From Streptomyces sp. CB00316 (GTDB taxonomy: Bacteria; Actinomycetota; Actinomycetes; Streptomycetales; Streptomycetaceae): DNA of 64,000 nucleotides. The notes below the pieces were generated by a model. It ran no database searches. It was given only the letters and a program-made list of their open reading frames with translations, and was not told the DNA's origin. This document shows positions 9,059 to 17,448 of this stretch, piece after piece. Each line of letters starts with the position of its first letter. Positions within the stretch are counted from its first letter, which is position 1. The position numbers and the translations under genes were made by a program. The stretch lies in contig NZ_LIXI01000004.1 in the NCBI RefSeq assembly GCF_001905595.1, forward strand, positions 434,001 to 498,000, in the 5' to 3' direction.

Positions 9059-9239
9059 CAGGGAGGCTTGAGCACCCCTTGCCGGGGTGCGTGTGGAGGG
9101 GGTTTCGGGGGTCTGACCTGCGGTGCCTCCCTGACTCCCTGACAGATCATTTCCGCTGGTCAGGGCCAGGGAGGCGGGGGCAGGGAGGGGGTCAGGGACT
9201 TCTCCCTGCCTCCCTGCCGACGGGGGGTGTGCCTCCCTG
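9059..9239. repeat. Candidate clt: CAGGGAGG octamer field beside traB
   Basis: In the 297-base interval 8943-9239 there are six exact copies of CAGGGAGG or its complement: direct at 9059, 9167 and 9181, inverted at 9126, 9209 and 9232. Single-mismatch copies lie at 9134 and 9201. FtsK/TraB translocases recognise octamers, such as KOPS in E. coli and the TRS repeats of Streptomyces plasmid pSVH1. The cluster abuts the stop codon of the TraB-like gene, a plausible place for the cis-acting transfer locus. Confidence 0.7.
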
Positions 9240-11396
9240 CTATTCGGCGGCGGAAGCGGAACCGTTGGTGTCGCGGTTGTCGAGGTGGCGGGCGAGGCGG
9301 TCCCGGGCGATCGTCATGCGACCGTCGGACTTGTAGGGTTCGGCCCCGGTGCCGTCGAGCGCCCGCTTGAGGTCGATGAACGACCACGTGCCGTAGGCGT
9401 TCTTGCTCAGCACCGCGAGGCGCTTGAGCACGTCCTGCGTGAGCAGCCGCGGCGCGTCTCCGAGGACGGTCATGATGTCGGCGACCTCGTCGCGCTCGGG
9501 GGTGTGGTCGACGGCGGCCACCGTGGTGACGCCGTCGCGCAACGCTTTGGCTCGGTCCGCGATCTCGGCGGCCTGGTCGCCGTCGATGTAGTGGGTCCGC
9601 ACGGTCACCGACGTCTGTCCGGGGGCGAGCTTGATGCCGTCCCCGGCGACGACGACGGTTCCCTTGTCGAGGCCCTGGCGGAGCTTGTGGGGGGCCGCGC
9701 CGCCGTCGATCGCCGCGTCCCCGACCGCCATGCGGGCCTGTGACTCGGTGCCGAGGACGAGGGACGAGCGGATGTGGTTGCCCTCACGGGAGCGCTTGGG
9801 CAGGTTCTCGTTCGTCGGGTCCTGGGTGCCCTCCCACGTGGTGACGTTGACCGCGCGCCCCTGGTCGTGGATCGCCTTGATCGCCCGGAAGTACCGGGAC
9901 GTCGACTTCGCCCCACCCAGCGGGATCTTGTTCTCGTCGACGGCCCCGGACCCGTAGGCCACCTGCGCTTCGTCGATGATGACGACCAGCGGGTGGAACT
10001 CCTTGCCGGGGGCCAGGAGACGCCGGTTCATCTCGCGGGCAGCCTCTTCGACCATCTCCGTCACATCGAGTACGTGATCGTCGGTCGGCCCCTGGATCAG
10101 GACGGTGGCCAGTCCGTCGAACATGGCCCAGTCGCCGATGCCCTTGAGGTCACCGATGCGGAACTCCACCTTCGGGTCGAACGCCAGCCACAGGGCCAGC
10201 GCGCGCAGGGACGCGGTCTTGCCCTGGTTCGACAGCCCGGTGATCAGCAGCATCCGCTGGAACAGGCTGACCAGGGCGGCGTCGCCGCGCAGGTCCTGGC
10301 CCCACGGTGCCCGGCCCGACTTGTAGTCGGCTCGGATGTCGGGGTCGGTGACCAGCGGGGACGGGCCGATCGGCTCGTCCAGCGCGCCGCTGTCCGCGAT
10401 CCACAGCCGGACGGTGCGCGGGGCCGGCGGGATGGTGATGAACACTTCGTGCTCGTGCCGGTTGAGGTTCTCCGCGAGCTTCTTGCGCCGGTTCTGGATC
10501 TCCTCGGTCGACACCCCCGATGGGAGGTGAACGTCGACCTCGACACCGCACCCGGCGATCGTGATCGGGCTGAGCATCTGCGCCCCGACGTCGCCCATCT
10601 CCTTGATGGCCTTGCGGAGCGTCGACACTCCAAGGTCGCGCATCGCGGTGACCACGATGGACGGCGTGATCGGGGTGCCCTGACCGTCACGGTCCCTCAC
10701 GGGCAGCGCCCACTGAGGTGCGGCCTGCTGGTGACGCCCCACGCCCCACAGGGCCAGTAAGGCGGCCCAGGGGCCGAGGATGACCAGGGGGCCCCAGACC
10801 ACGGTGATGATGGCGACGATCCAGCGGATCAGTTCGATCAGGGCGAGGGTGGGGGTGGCGAGGTCGGCGAAGTTCTCGTTGGCGACGGCGAGGATGATGC
10901 CGAGGAGTAGCAGGCCACCGGCGGTGATGCCGAGCCCGGCCGCCGCCCCCTTGGCCGCCTTGACTGGCGCGGACAGCAGATCCATGCGGCGTTGGTGGCG
11001 TGCGGCGCGGAAGCGCTGGCCGCGCTCTTCCCACTCGGTGGCCAGCTCCAGGTTCCCCGCGGCTTCCGCCGCCCGCAGCATCCGCTCGTACCGGGCGGCG
11101 GTGCGCCCCTCCCACGCACGGCGGGCCACGATCCGCCCGCCGCCGACCACGTACATGCCGTGGCGGACGGTGAACCGGCCCGCCGTGCGGGTGCGTTCGT
11201 GCGTGACGGCGGTGCGCAGGGCGCGGGCGGTGCGGACCGCCCGCGACCCCTGCGGGACGGCCTTGGGCGGGGTGCTGGTCGGCTCGGTGGCCGGGTCCTT
11301 GACCAGGTTGACGGGTTCGGCCGGCGGGGTGGGTCGGTGGTCGTCGAGGTGGTGCACGGTCCCCATTCCGGGGTCCGCGACGGCGGGTTCGGTCAT
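9240..11396 (-). CDS. traB: TraB/FtsK-like conjugative DNA translocase
   Basis: 718 residues. Two membrane segments (about 155-172 and 186-218) follow a basic N-terminus. The motor domain has Walker A GLSNQGKT (387-394) and Walker B LVVIIDEAQ (Asp475, Glu476). The C-terminal 70 residues are helical and basic and could be the winged-helix DNA-reading domain. In Streptomyces, TraB proteins move double-stranded DNA between mycelia as hexamers. I start at ATG 11396; a much longer ORF extends upstream but overlaps three other genes. The octamer repeats lie immediately downstream. Confidence 0.9.
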   Translation of the reverse strand: MTEPAVADPGMGTVHHLDDHRPTPPAEPVNLVKDPATEPTSTPPKAVPQGSRAVRTARALRTAVTHERTRTAGRFTVRHGMYVVGGGRIVARRAWEGRTAARYERMLRAAEAAGNLELATEWEERGQRFRAARHQRRMDLLSAPVKAAKGAAAGLGITAGGLLLLGIILAVANENFADLATPTLALIELIRWIVAIITVVWGPLVILGPWAALLALWGVGRHQQAAPQWALPVRDRDGQGTPITPSIVVTAMRDLGVSTLRKAIKEMGDVGAQMLSPITIAGCGVEVDVHLPSGVSTEEIQNRRKKLAENLNRHEHEVFITIPPAPRTVRLWIADSGALDEPIGPSPLVTDPDIRADYKSGRAPWGQDLRGDAALVSLFQRMLLITGLSNQGKTASLRALALWLAFDPKVEFRIGDLKGIGDWAMFDGLATVLIQGPTDDHVLDVTEMVEEAAREMNRRLLAPGKEFHPLVVIIDEAQVAYGSGAVDENKIPLGGAKSTSRYFRAIKAIHDQGRAVNVTTWEGTQDPTNENLPKRSREGNHIRSSLVLGTESQARMAVGDAAIDGGAAPHKLRQGLDKGTVVVAGDGIKLAPGQTSVTVRTHYIDGDQAAEIADRAKALRDGVTTVAAVDHTPERDEVADIMTVLGDAPRLLTQDVLKRLAVLSKNAYGTWSFIDLKRALDGTGAEPYKSDGRMTIARDRLARHLDNRDTNGSASAAE

Positions 11397-11481
11397 GATG
11401 AACGTGCCTCTCCTGATTAATGGCTTGGGTGGGGTGTGATGGGGGTGGCCGGTTTCCTTGGCCGGGTCCGGCCGCCCCCGC

Positions 11482-11805
11482 TCAGCTCTGCTCGGCCTTG
11501 TGGACGGCCCGCTCAGCGAGGCGGACGCGCTGCTCGGCCTGCTTGCGGGCCTCGCGGGCGGCGGGCTTGTCGGCGCGGGGAGCGGTGCGCTCGATGGCCT
11601 TGGCGGTGGCGAGGTCCTGGCGGGCGTCGGCCTGCACCTTGTGCAGTGCGGCGAGTTCCTGCGCGCCGCGGGCGGCGGCGGCCTGGTCGATGCGCTCGAT
11701 CTTGCGGCGGATGTCCGGGTCGACGCAGTCCGCGAGGGCCTGCTTGAAGCCCTTGCGGAACAGCTTGGAGCGTTCACGGGACTCGGCTCGGGTGTAGCTG
11801 TGCAC
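11482..11805 (-). CDS. Small coiled-coil AICE protein
   Basis: 107 residues from GTG 11805, which has GGGAGG 7 bases upstream. Residues 40-105 are Ala/Arg/Glu-rich with heptad character and predict one long coiled coil. There are no known catalytic motifs. It lies 85 bases upstream of traB in the same orientation, so it is probably part of the transfer operon. Function unknown. Confidence 0.75.
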   Translation of the reverse strand: MHSYTRAESRERSKLFRKGFKQALADCVDPDIRRKIERIDQAAAARGAQELAALHKVQADARQDLATAKAIERTAPRADKPAAREARKQAEQRVRLAERAVHKAEQS

Positions 11806-11883
11806 GATGAACCTCCCTGGTCGGGCCGGACTGTCCGGCTCCCCTTGCCGCCCCGACCGTGGCCGGGGCGACGCGGGCAGCCG

Positions 11884-12072
11884 TCAGACGGGCCGCAACT
11901 CGTGGGCGTGGCACAGGACGGGGGCGATCCAGATGCTGATCCGGTCCACCGTCCACCGGCCCTCGGTAAGGGGGCCGGGCGGTACTTCGTCGAGAATCCG
12001 GCCGGTCTTGCCGGCCGCGCGCGGGTCGTCCTCACACGAGACGATCCGCACCTGATCACCTGCCTTGAACAT
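11884..12072 (-). CDS. Small KOW/SH3-like protein
   Basis: 62 residues from ATG 12072 (AAGGGA upstream). The opening FKAGDQVRIV, with a later KTGRILDEV, resembles an SH3-like barrel of the KOW type. It is conserved in position in AICE transfer operons as I know them, but its function is not known. Confidence 0.65.
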   Translation of the reverse strand: MFKAGDQVRIVSCEDDPRAAGKTGRILDEVPPGPLTEGRWTVDRISIWIAPVLCHAHELRPV

Positions 12073-12089
12073 GGGCTTGTCCCTTGAGG

Positions 12090-12467
12090 TCAGCGGCGGC
12101 GGCCCTTGCGCAGCGAGGCGGCGGCAGCCTTGCCGTCCGCACCCCCGACGGACTTCACGACGGTCACGACGCCCCACGCGCACACGGAGGCGACCAGGGC
12201 GAGGAGCGCCAAGTTGGCGGCGATGGCGGTGAGGACGCCGACGAGGAGCGGGCCGAAGTAGACCCCGGCGGCCACCGCCCCGGCGCCCACGCCGGAGCCG
12301 AGCGCGAGGCGCTGCACCGTCCGGTCCGGCGGGGCCTGGTGGACGTGGACGACCTGCGGCACGGTGTTGGTGGGCTGGTAGGTGGCGGGGAGGTGGTCGG
12401 TGTAGGCGAGGGTGCCGTCCGGGAGCTGCACGACGGACGGCGGGCGGGGTGCGGGCAGGTGGTCCAT
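12090..12467 (-). CDS. Spd-like small membrane protein (DUF6251 type)
   Basis: 125 residues: a Pro/His-rich cytosolic N-terminus, then two membrane helices (about 55-75 and 80-103) and a basic C-terminal tail (LRKGRRR). Proteins of this layout are encoded beside traB in Streptomyces plasmids and AICEs and are thought to assist intramycelial plasmid spread. The DUF6251 label is from memory. Confidence 0.7.
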   Translation of the reverse strand: MDHLPAPRPPSVVQLPDGTLAYTDHLPATYQPTNTVPQVVHVHQAPPDRTVQRLALGSGVGAGAVAAGVYFGPLLVGVLTAIAANLALLALVASVCAWGVVTVVKSVGGADGKAAAASLRKGRRR

Positions 12468-12483
12468 GTGGTGTCCCTTCGGG

Positions 12484-12663
12484 TCAGGTGGCCAGCGGGG
12501 CGCAGTCGGCGCAGGACGGATCGGCGCACAGTTCGACGCGGCCGAGCCGGAGGAAGTGGGTGAGCGCGTTCGCGGCGTTGCCGCCGCGCTCTCCGGCGAG
12601 GTGGAGACCGGCGGCGTGGATGGTGCGGGTCAGCCGTTCGCGGAGGGTGATCCCAGCGGACAT
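12484..12663 (-). CDS. 59-residue Cys-containing AICE protein
   Basis: Short gene with ATG 12663 preceded by GAGAGGAA and stop at 12484. The product begins MSAGITLRERL and ends with a Cys triad (CADPSCADC) that could bind zinc. GC-rich third codon positions and the spacing between neighbours support real coding. Function unknown. Confidence 0.65.
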   Translation of the reverse strand: MSAGITLRERLTRTIHAAGLHLAGERGGNAANALTHFLRLGRVELCADPSCADCAPLAT

Positions 12664-12679
12664 GGGTGGTTCCTCTCGG

Positions 12680-13003
12680 TCAGGCGGCGGGGGCGTCGTG
12701 GCAGGGCACGCACATGCCGAGTGACAGGGGGATGCAATACCCGGCGTCGGTCCGGCAGTTGGGGCAGGTGCGGCGGGCCCGCATCGCCGCAGCTAGAGCA
12801 GCGGCACGGCCCGGAGTCATGGGCCGTACGGGCTTGGCCCGGTCGACGCGGTAGAGGTAGGCGACCAGCGGGGCCCTGCGGCGGCGAGGCCGGTGGAGTT
12901 CGGCGACGACGTCCTGACCACCCGGCCGCAGCCCCAGCGCGCGGAGCTGACGGCGGGTGGCCAGACCATCGGGGGCGAGCCGCCACCGGTAGACGTCGGC
13001 CAT
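12680..13003 (-). CDS. RRQRL-type zinc-binding AICE protein
   Basis: 107 residues. The N-terminal half carries ATRRQLRALGLRPGGQD, the RRQRL-like box of this actinobacterial family. The C-terminal half has two Cys pairs, CPNC and CVPC, fit for one zinc ion. ATG 13003 overlaps the upstream gene stop (ATGA). This family recurs in AICE and plasmid transfer operons; its role is not known. Confidence 0.78.
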   Translation of the reverse strand: MADVYRWRLAPDGLATRRQLRALGLRPGGQDVVAELHRPRRRRAPLVAYLYRVDRAKPVRPMTPGRAAALAAAMRARRTCPNCRTDAGYCIPLSLGMCVPCHDAPAA

Positions 13004-13869
13004 CAGGCTGCGACGCGCTTCCACGCGCCACGCAGCCGGACCTCGGACGCGGAGTGGCCGGCGGCCCGGAAGCGGGTGGACATCTCCCGGTATGACAGGG
13101 CCGGGGTCTCGCTGTGCCGGATCTCATCCACCAGCCGATCCAGCTCCGCATCGGACAGACCGGGCGCGGCATCGAGAGCGGGGACGGGGTTGGTGGGGCC
13201 CCAGACGGGCAGCTCCCAGGTGGGTGTGACGCCGGGTGTGACGCGGGTCGTCACGCTGGTCAGCGCCCTGCCGGTGTCCTTCCCGGACCGGGTGCTCTCC
13301 AGCGTCGACCAGGCCCGGGCGAGGGTGGTGGCGGTCTGTGCCTGGACGCGTGCGACGCGCGCCCCGGCCTGCGTCACGGCCGTCAGCCGCGTCTCTTCGG
13401 TGCCCGCTTCGGCCCGCAGCCGGGCACGGGCAACGGCGGCTTCGTCGCGGGCTTCCTGCTGGATGCCCTGGATCGCCTCCAGCGCGGAACCGGTCAACGC
13501 GGTGCGCTCCCACATTCCGTGGACCAGCCACAGGGCTTTCGCGGCCAGGGGCAGCCAGGCGACCGCGAGCCACGCGCTGGCGCTTCCGTCGGCGGTGACG
13601 GCGTGGGCGACCAAAACACCAGTGGCGACCAGACCGAAGCCCCAGCCCACCGCCGTGACCGGGGTGGAGTGATCGCCCTGCGCGGCTAGACGACGTTCAT
13701 AGGCGAGCGTGGCGAGCCATCCACCGTCGATCCCGAGACCGACCACCAGCGCGATCAGCCACGGCATCGAGGTGCCGAGCCACATCACGACCACGGCCAG
13801 CGTGAGAACCATGGATACCGCCGTCATCGCGACAGCGGGAAGAACCGTCTTCGCGGCCTTGGCACTCAT
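13003..13869 (-). CDS. SpdB-like transfer/spread membrane protein
   Basis: 288 residues with four hydrophobic helices in the first 115. The motif MPWLIALVVGLGIDGGWLA is typical of Spd (DUF2637-related) proteins. A long Ala/Arg-rich coiled coil follows (about 125-190), then a C-terminal helix-turn-helix-like segment (SYREMSTRFRAAGHSASEV). Spd proteins help conjugated DNA cross septa inside recipient hyphae. ATG 13869 overlaps the stop of the upstream gene, whose last codons are read in a different frame (see 13866-14161). Confidence 0.8.
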   Translation of the reverse strand: MSAKAAKTVLPAVAMTAVSMVLTLAVVVMWLGTSMPWLIALVVGLGIDGGWLATLAYERRLAAQGDHSTPVTAVGWGFGLVATGVLVAHAVTADGSASAWLAVAWLPLAAKALWLVHGMWERTALTGSALEAIQGIQQEARDEAAVARARLRAEAGTEETRLTAVTQAGARVARVQAQTATTLARAWSTLESTRSGKDTGRALTSVTTRVTPGVTPTWELPVWGPTNPVPALDAAPGLSDAELDRLVDEIRHSETPALSYREMSTRFRAAGHSASEVRLRGAWKRVAA

Positions 13870-14161
13870 GCCGCACCCCCCGCCGGGGGAACGGTGGCCG
13901 GGGCGGTGAGGGGGCGGACGGGGATCTTGACGAACAGTCGCCGCGGGGAGCGGTGGTGGCGTCCCACTTCCACTCGGCCCCGTCCCGAACCGTGTACCCG
14001 AGAGCGGCCAGAGCGGCCACGCGCTCCGGAACGTCAGGGACAGGGGTGACGCGGCCGAAGCCATGCACCGGCCAGTCCCGCGGCTCGTAACCGGTCAGGA
14101 CGTACAGCTTCCAGATCCCGGAAGCGTGCAGGACCATGCGGGCCTCGGGGAGCAGGGACAT
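13866..14161 (-). pseudogene. Small AICE gene with probable frameshift
   Basis: From ATG 14161 the reading frame gives a typical AICE small protein (MSLLPEARMVLH ... GAEWKWDATT). It then runs into basic low-complexity sequence and on through the spdB start. In the -1 frame the next codons read RRLFVKIPVRPLTAPAT and stop at 13866, giving the usual ATGA overlap with spdB. That fits a one-base change between about 13935 and 13965, in a C/G-rich run. It could be a true mutation or a sequencing error. The 5' end overlaps the upstream stop (TGATG). Confidence 0.65.
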
Positions 14162-14418
14162 CACGCCACCTCCCCGGCGCCCTGGAGGTTGGCCAGGTCA
14201 CGGCGAGCGGCCAGCACCCGCCGGCGGGCCCGGCGGATACGCCGCTCGTCCAGCTCGGTCGGCGTCCGGTCGATGGTCATGATCTGCGCGTCCAGCAGGA
14301 CGACGTCCGCCAGGATGGCGGGCATCTCCGTCTCGATCGCGTCCAGCTCGGCGTCCGACGGCTCACCGTCGAACGGGGTGGCCGTAACAACGGCCTGAAG
14401 TGCTGCGATGCTCTTCAT
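14161..14418 (-). CDS. DUF6284-like small AICE protein
   Basis: 85 residues, acidic, beginning MKSIAALQAVVTA, with the helical stretch ELDAIETEMPAILADVVLLD and a basic C-terminal helix (RRIRRARRRVLAARRDL). It matches my memory of the DUF6284 family found in Streptomyces AICEs. It is translationally coupled to the gene after it. Function unknown. Confidence 0.7.
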   Translation of the reverse strand: MKSIAALQAVVTATPFDGEPSDAELDAIETEMPAILADVVLLDAQIMTIDRTPTELDERRIRRARRRVLAARRDLANLQGAGEVA

Positions 14419-14509
14419 GAGTCGTTCTCTCCCTGTGAAGGTGGTGCGGCTCGACAGCGGCCCCGGGTGGCACCCCGGGGCCGCGCTGCGTCGTGAAGTG
14501 GTTGGGGTG

Positions 14510-14956
14510 TCAGGCGGTGGCGGCGGTGCGGACGAGGTTGTCGGCGGCCTCGATCGCGGCCTGGCGGTAGAAGTCGAGGAGTTCGCGGTTCTCGGTGTTC
14601 CGCAGTGCGTACGTCGCACTGGCCGCGTCCTGGGCGACCCCGGCGAGGTCGGGGGCGAGGATCGCCAGCGTGGTCAGCGGTGCGGTCAGGGCGGAGCGGG
14701 TGTTGTGACTGGCCGCGCGGGCGGCCTGGTAGTCGGCGTTCGAAGCGCCGGACAGCCGCAGGTCCTCGCGGACCCACATCGATCGGCGGTGATCGGCCAG
14801 CGCCACCGTCAACGCGGTGACAGCCGCGATCCGGTCCCGCCGCTCCTCGTACCCGCGAACCTCGGCGCGGTCCTTGCGGGCGGTGCGCTGCTGGAGCAGG
14901 TAGGTGGTGACCGAACCCAGCAGGGTTCCCACTACCGCGATGGCGCTGAGCCACAT
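14510..14956 (-). CDS. KilB-like membrane-anchored protein
   Basis: 148 residues. The N-terminal helix WLSAIAVVGTLLGSVTTYLL is followed by a charged, helical cytosolic domain. Proteins of this form are annotated KilB in Streptomyces plasmids, where kil functions are lethal unless repressed by a Kor regulator of the GntR type. That fits its location as the first gene of the leftward operon, facing the divergent GntR gene. ATG 14956 has GAGAGGGG upstream. Confidence 0.65.
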   Translation of the reverse strand: MWLSAIAVVGTLLGSVTTYLLQQRTARKDRAEVRGYEERRDRIAAVTALTVALADHRRSMWVREDLRLSGASNADYQAARAASHNTRSALTAPLTTLAILAPDLAGVAQDAASATYALRNTENRELLDFYRQAAIEAADNLVRTAATA

Positions 14957-15302
14957 GGTGAGCCCCTCTCGTTGGATGAAACCGGGTGTCCGGCTCCCCT
15001 CAGCCCCGCCCGTACGGCACCACCACAAGGGCAGTCCGGACGGGCGGGGGAGGCAACCGGCCGCAGCGGTCATGGGACTGCGGATGGTCTGGATGTTGCG
15101 GGTGTCTCCTTCGGGAACACGAGCTCCCGGGTAGGCGTATGGAGACGTGACCTTTCGGTCTAAGCCCTCCGGTTGACCAGGGGTCCGGGACCCTCGGCCC
15201 GATCTGTCCCGGGCCCCTTGGCGTCTCGCCCGAAGACGTGACGCCCGGTCATGCAGGTCGAAGCAGCCCAAAGAAGGGCCGCGCTTTCCGAGCTGACCAA
15301 CT

Positions 15303-15369
15303 TGGCTAGCCCGGTTGAGCTGCCCACAACGTAGCCATGGTGACTAGCCATGTCAACATCTGGCTAGCC
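15303..15369. promoter_or_regulatory. GntR operator cluster in the divergent promoter region
   Basis: The 453-base gap 14957-15409 separates the leftward transfer operon from the rightward gntR. It carries TGGCTAGCC at 15303-15311 and 15361-15369 and the one-mismatch copy TGACTAGCC at 15341-15349. The last two are 20 bases apart, about two helical turns. TAGCCATG also occurs twice (15332 and 15345). The likely use is repression of kilB/tra and autoregulation by the adjacent GntR protein. A 10-bp hairpin at 15004-15049 lies in the leader of the leftward transcript. Confidence 0.6.
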
Positions 15370-15409
15370 TGGCTGCCCTGATCACAGATTTGGGGCGTAG
15401 CATCGAGGC

Positions 15410-16276
15410 ATGACTTTCACGCCCGAACCGCTGGACCCGGACGACAGCCGTCCGCCCTACGAGCAGGTCGCGAGCAGCCTTGCCGCAGCCATTCGGACGA
15501 GGAGGCTCGCCCCCGGCGACAAGCTGCCGTCGCACAAGAACCTCACCGACCTGTACGGGTTCGCCAGGGCGACGATTCAGCGCGCACTGCGGGACTTGGA
15601 GGATGAAGGGCTGGTCGTCTCCCGCAAGGGAAGCGGCGTGTACGTTCGGAACCGGACCGAGCGGCCGGCCGGTCTACGGCCCTACGTCGAGCAGGCTTTC
15701 GCCAGCCCGAACGTCTCAATCGACTTCGCTGGGTTCTCCAGCGAGACGCTGCATGGAGCACTACAAGAACCGATCGACAAGATCCGGGTCGGCCGACTGA
15801 CACCGACCAGCATCAGCATCCGAATCTTGGTGCCGGACATGGCCGTGCCCCAGGCCGCGCCAGTGCGCCAGAGTGACGGCGCAGACGATCCCCGCCTCCG
15901 GACCCGCATGCACGACATGATGGTCGGCTTCACCCGAAGCATCGCCAACGCCGTGGGGGAACTTCAGCACCTCGGCCTGGTTCAAGAGGCCACTGTCAGC
16001 GTGAGAGTTCACAGCGGAACGCAGTTCTTCAAGCTCTACGTCATCAACCAGGGAGACGCGTTCTTCGGGTACTACCCGATCCGCCCGAACAAGGTGTCCG
16101 CAGGAGGGGAAGCGATCGACATCTACGACCTGGTGGGAGCGGACGCCGCGCTATTCCACTACTCCACCAATGAGGGAGACGCGACCAGCGGCGCACAGCA
16201 GGTCGAACAGGCCCGCCTCTGGTTCGAGAGCGTCTGGAGCACCATTGGAAGGGACTTCGACCCCTATGGCGTCTGA
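15410..16276 (+). CDS. GntR family regulator (KorSA-like)
   Basis: 288 residues. The N-terminal winged helix (residues 15-85) has PPYEQVASSLAAAIRTRRLA and LPSHKNLTDLYGFARATIQR, the classical GntR signature. The C-terminal domain is not the common FCD or UTRA form and I do not recognise it. In AICEs such as pSAM2 a GntR protein (KorSA) represses replication and transfer genes. Only a weak ribosome site (GAGG) precedes ATG 15410, so the message may be nearly leaderless. Confidence 0.88.
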   Translation: MTFTPEPLDPDDSRPPYEQVASSLAAAIRTRRLAPGDKLPSHKNLTDLYGFARATIQRALRDLEDEGLVVSRKGSGVYVRNRTERPAGLRPYVEQAFASPNVSIDFAGFSSETLHGALQEPIDKIRVGRLTPTSISIRILVPDMAVPQAAPVRQSDGADDPRLRTRMHDMMVGFTRSIANAVGELQHLGLVQEATVSVRVHSGTQFFKLYVINQGDAFFGYYPIRPNKVSAGGEAIDIYDLVGADAALFHYSTNEGDATSGAQQVEQARLWFESVWSTIGRDFDPYGV

Positions 16277-16967
16277 GAGCCTGACCGCTACCGTCGCCGC
16301 TACCCGCGGCGTGCTCTTCGACTTCGACGGGCCCGTCTGCGACGTGTTCGCCGGGCACCCCGCCCCTGGCGTCGCGCGAGAGCTCGCCGCCATCCTCGCC
16401 CAGATCGACACGACGACTGGCGAGCGGGCCCTCGAAACGGACGATCCGATGGAAGTGCTGCGATTGGCACCCCGCGCCGGCGAGAATGCCGTGCGCCGCA
16501 TCGAAGAAGCCCTCACGGCGGCAGAAGTCTCGGCGGTCAAGGCTGCGGGCATCCCCGTCACGGGCGCCGTGGATTCTCTTCGTGCGGCCCATAGGTCCGG
16601 CCGAAGAGTCGCGATCGTCAGCAACAACTCGGCCGCGTGCGTGAGGGAATTCCTGGCACTCCACGACCTCGATCGATTCGTTCACCAAGTGATCGGCCGC
16701 TCCCCGAACCGCCCCGACCTCATGAAACCCTCGCCGTTCTCTCTTGAGAAAGCCGCCAGGGAACTTGGGGTCCGAGCGAGCACCTGCACACTGATCGGTG
16801 ATTCAACTACGGACATCGAGGCCGCCGCGCGAGCGGGCTCCATGGCGATCGGCTTCGCCAACAAGCCAGGCAAAGAGGCAAGTCTCGTTGCGGCTGGAGC
16901 TAGGACGATCATTACGGGTATGGACGCCGTCGCTGCCGCTCTTCTGATGCCGCCCGTGGCGCGTTGA
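16266..16967 (+). CDS. HAD superfamily hydrolase
   Basis: 233 residues, start ATG 16266 overlapping the end of gntR by 11 bases. Motif I VLFDFDGPV (Asp19, Asp21), motif II VSNNSA and motif IV GDSTTDIEAA are intact, so it should be an active phosphatase or phosphoglucomutase-type enzyme. GntR-HAD pairs are common at this AICE position. The substrate is unknown; a regulatory or metabolic accessory role is inference. Confidence 0.88.
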   Translation: MASESLTATVAATRGVLFDFDGPVCDVFAGHPAPGVARELAAILAQIDTTTGERALETDDPMEVLRLAPRAGENAVRRIEEALTAAEVSAVKAAGIPVTGAVDSLRAAHRSGRRVAIVSNNSAACVREFLALHDLDRFVHQVIGRSPNRPDLMKPSPFSLEKAARELGVRASTCTLIGDSTTDIEAAARAGSMAIGFANKPGKEASLVAAGARTIITGMDAVAAALLMPPVAR

Positions 16968-17166
16968 CCTCCTCGCCCGGGGAGCCAAACGGGGGCCAAC
17001 GCACCCAACCGGAGAGGGACGAGCGTGGACGCCAACAGACGAGCCGACGCCCCATCTGCCTAGCACAGGACCAAGCTGGCCAGCCTGGCATTCCCTGAAT
17101 AGCGTTCGGGACGAAGATGTGATGGGGCAGAATCCTGCCACCCCGGCGGCTTAGGCGTCAGGACAG

Positions 17167-17196
17167 AGGGCCGGAACTGCTCTCAGTTCCGGCCCT
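17167..17196 (+). terminator. Terminator after gntR-HAD operon
   Basis: 13-bp perfect stem (17167-17179 with 17184-17196) with a CTCT loop, 200 bases downstream of the HAD stop. It is the probable end of the regulator transcript. Confidence 0.75.
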
Positions 17197-17265
17197 AGCT
17201 TTGGGCATGTGTAACTGCGTGGCCACCGTGCCGCCAATGAGGGAGCTGTTACAGGTTTCTCTACC

Positions 17266-17334
17266 TCATCAAGGCCCGCGCACGGCGCGGGCGCGCGCCG
17301 CCTCGGTGGCGCGGCCTGCCTCCTGTATGCGCCC
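17266..17334 (+). repeat. Repeat copy 1 bracketing a cargo gene
   Basis: Begins TCATCAAGGCCCGCGCACGG, followed after a GC-rich insert by GGCGCGGCCTGCCTCCTGT. The same two blocks recur at 18497-18547 in the same orientation. The copies lie on either side of the gene at 17449-18357 and near the change from very GC-rich to less GC-rich DNA. Confidence 0.7.
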
Positions 17335-17448
17335 CGGCTGGCCGCGCCCGGCGGCTGCGGGCATGAGGTGGGGAGACACTCTCTGCGGCTGGGGCGGTCG
17401 ATCAAGCGTCGCCGGAGGAGACGGGATGAGCGATTGGTTTGATATTCC

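Noticed and set aside
9059..9239. Rho-independent terminator cluster after traB
   Set aside because: Inverted copies can pair, but the repeated identical octamer in both orientations over 180 bases is better explained as protein-binding sites; no T-runs follow.
9240..12059. Longer 939-residue version of TraB
   Set aside because: The extra 221 N-terminal codons overlap other supported genes and are low complexity; ATG 11396 gives a normal TraB length.
15160..15351. 63-residue leftward ORF upstream of the kilB-like gene
   Set aside because: Overlaps the operator cluster, has no ribosome site and no similarity to AICE proteins.
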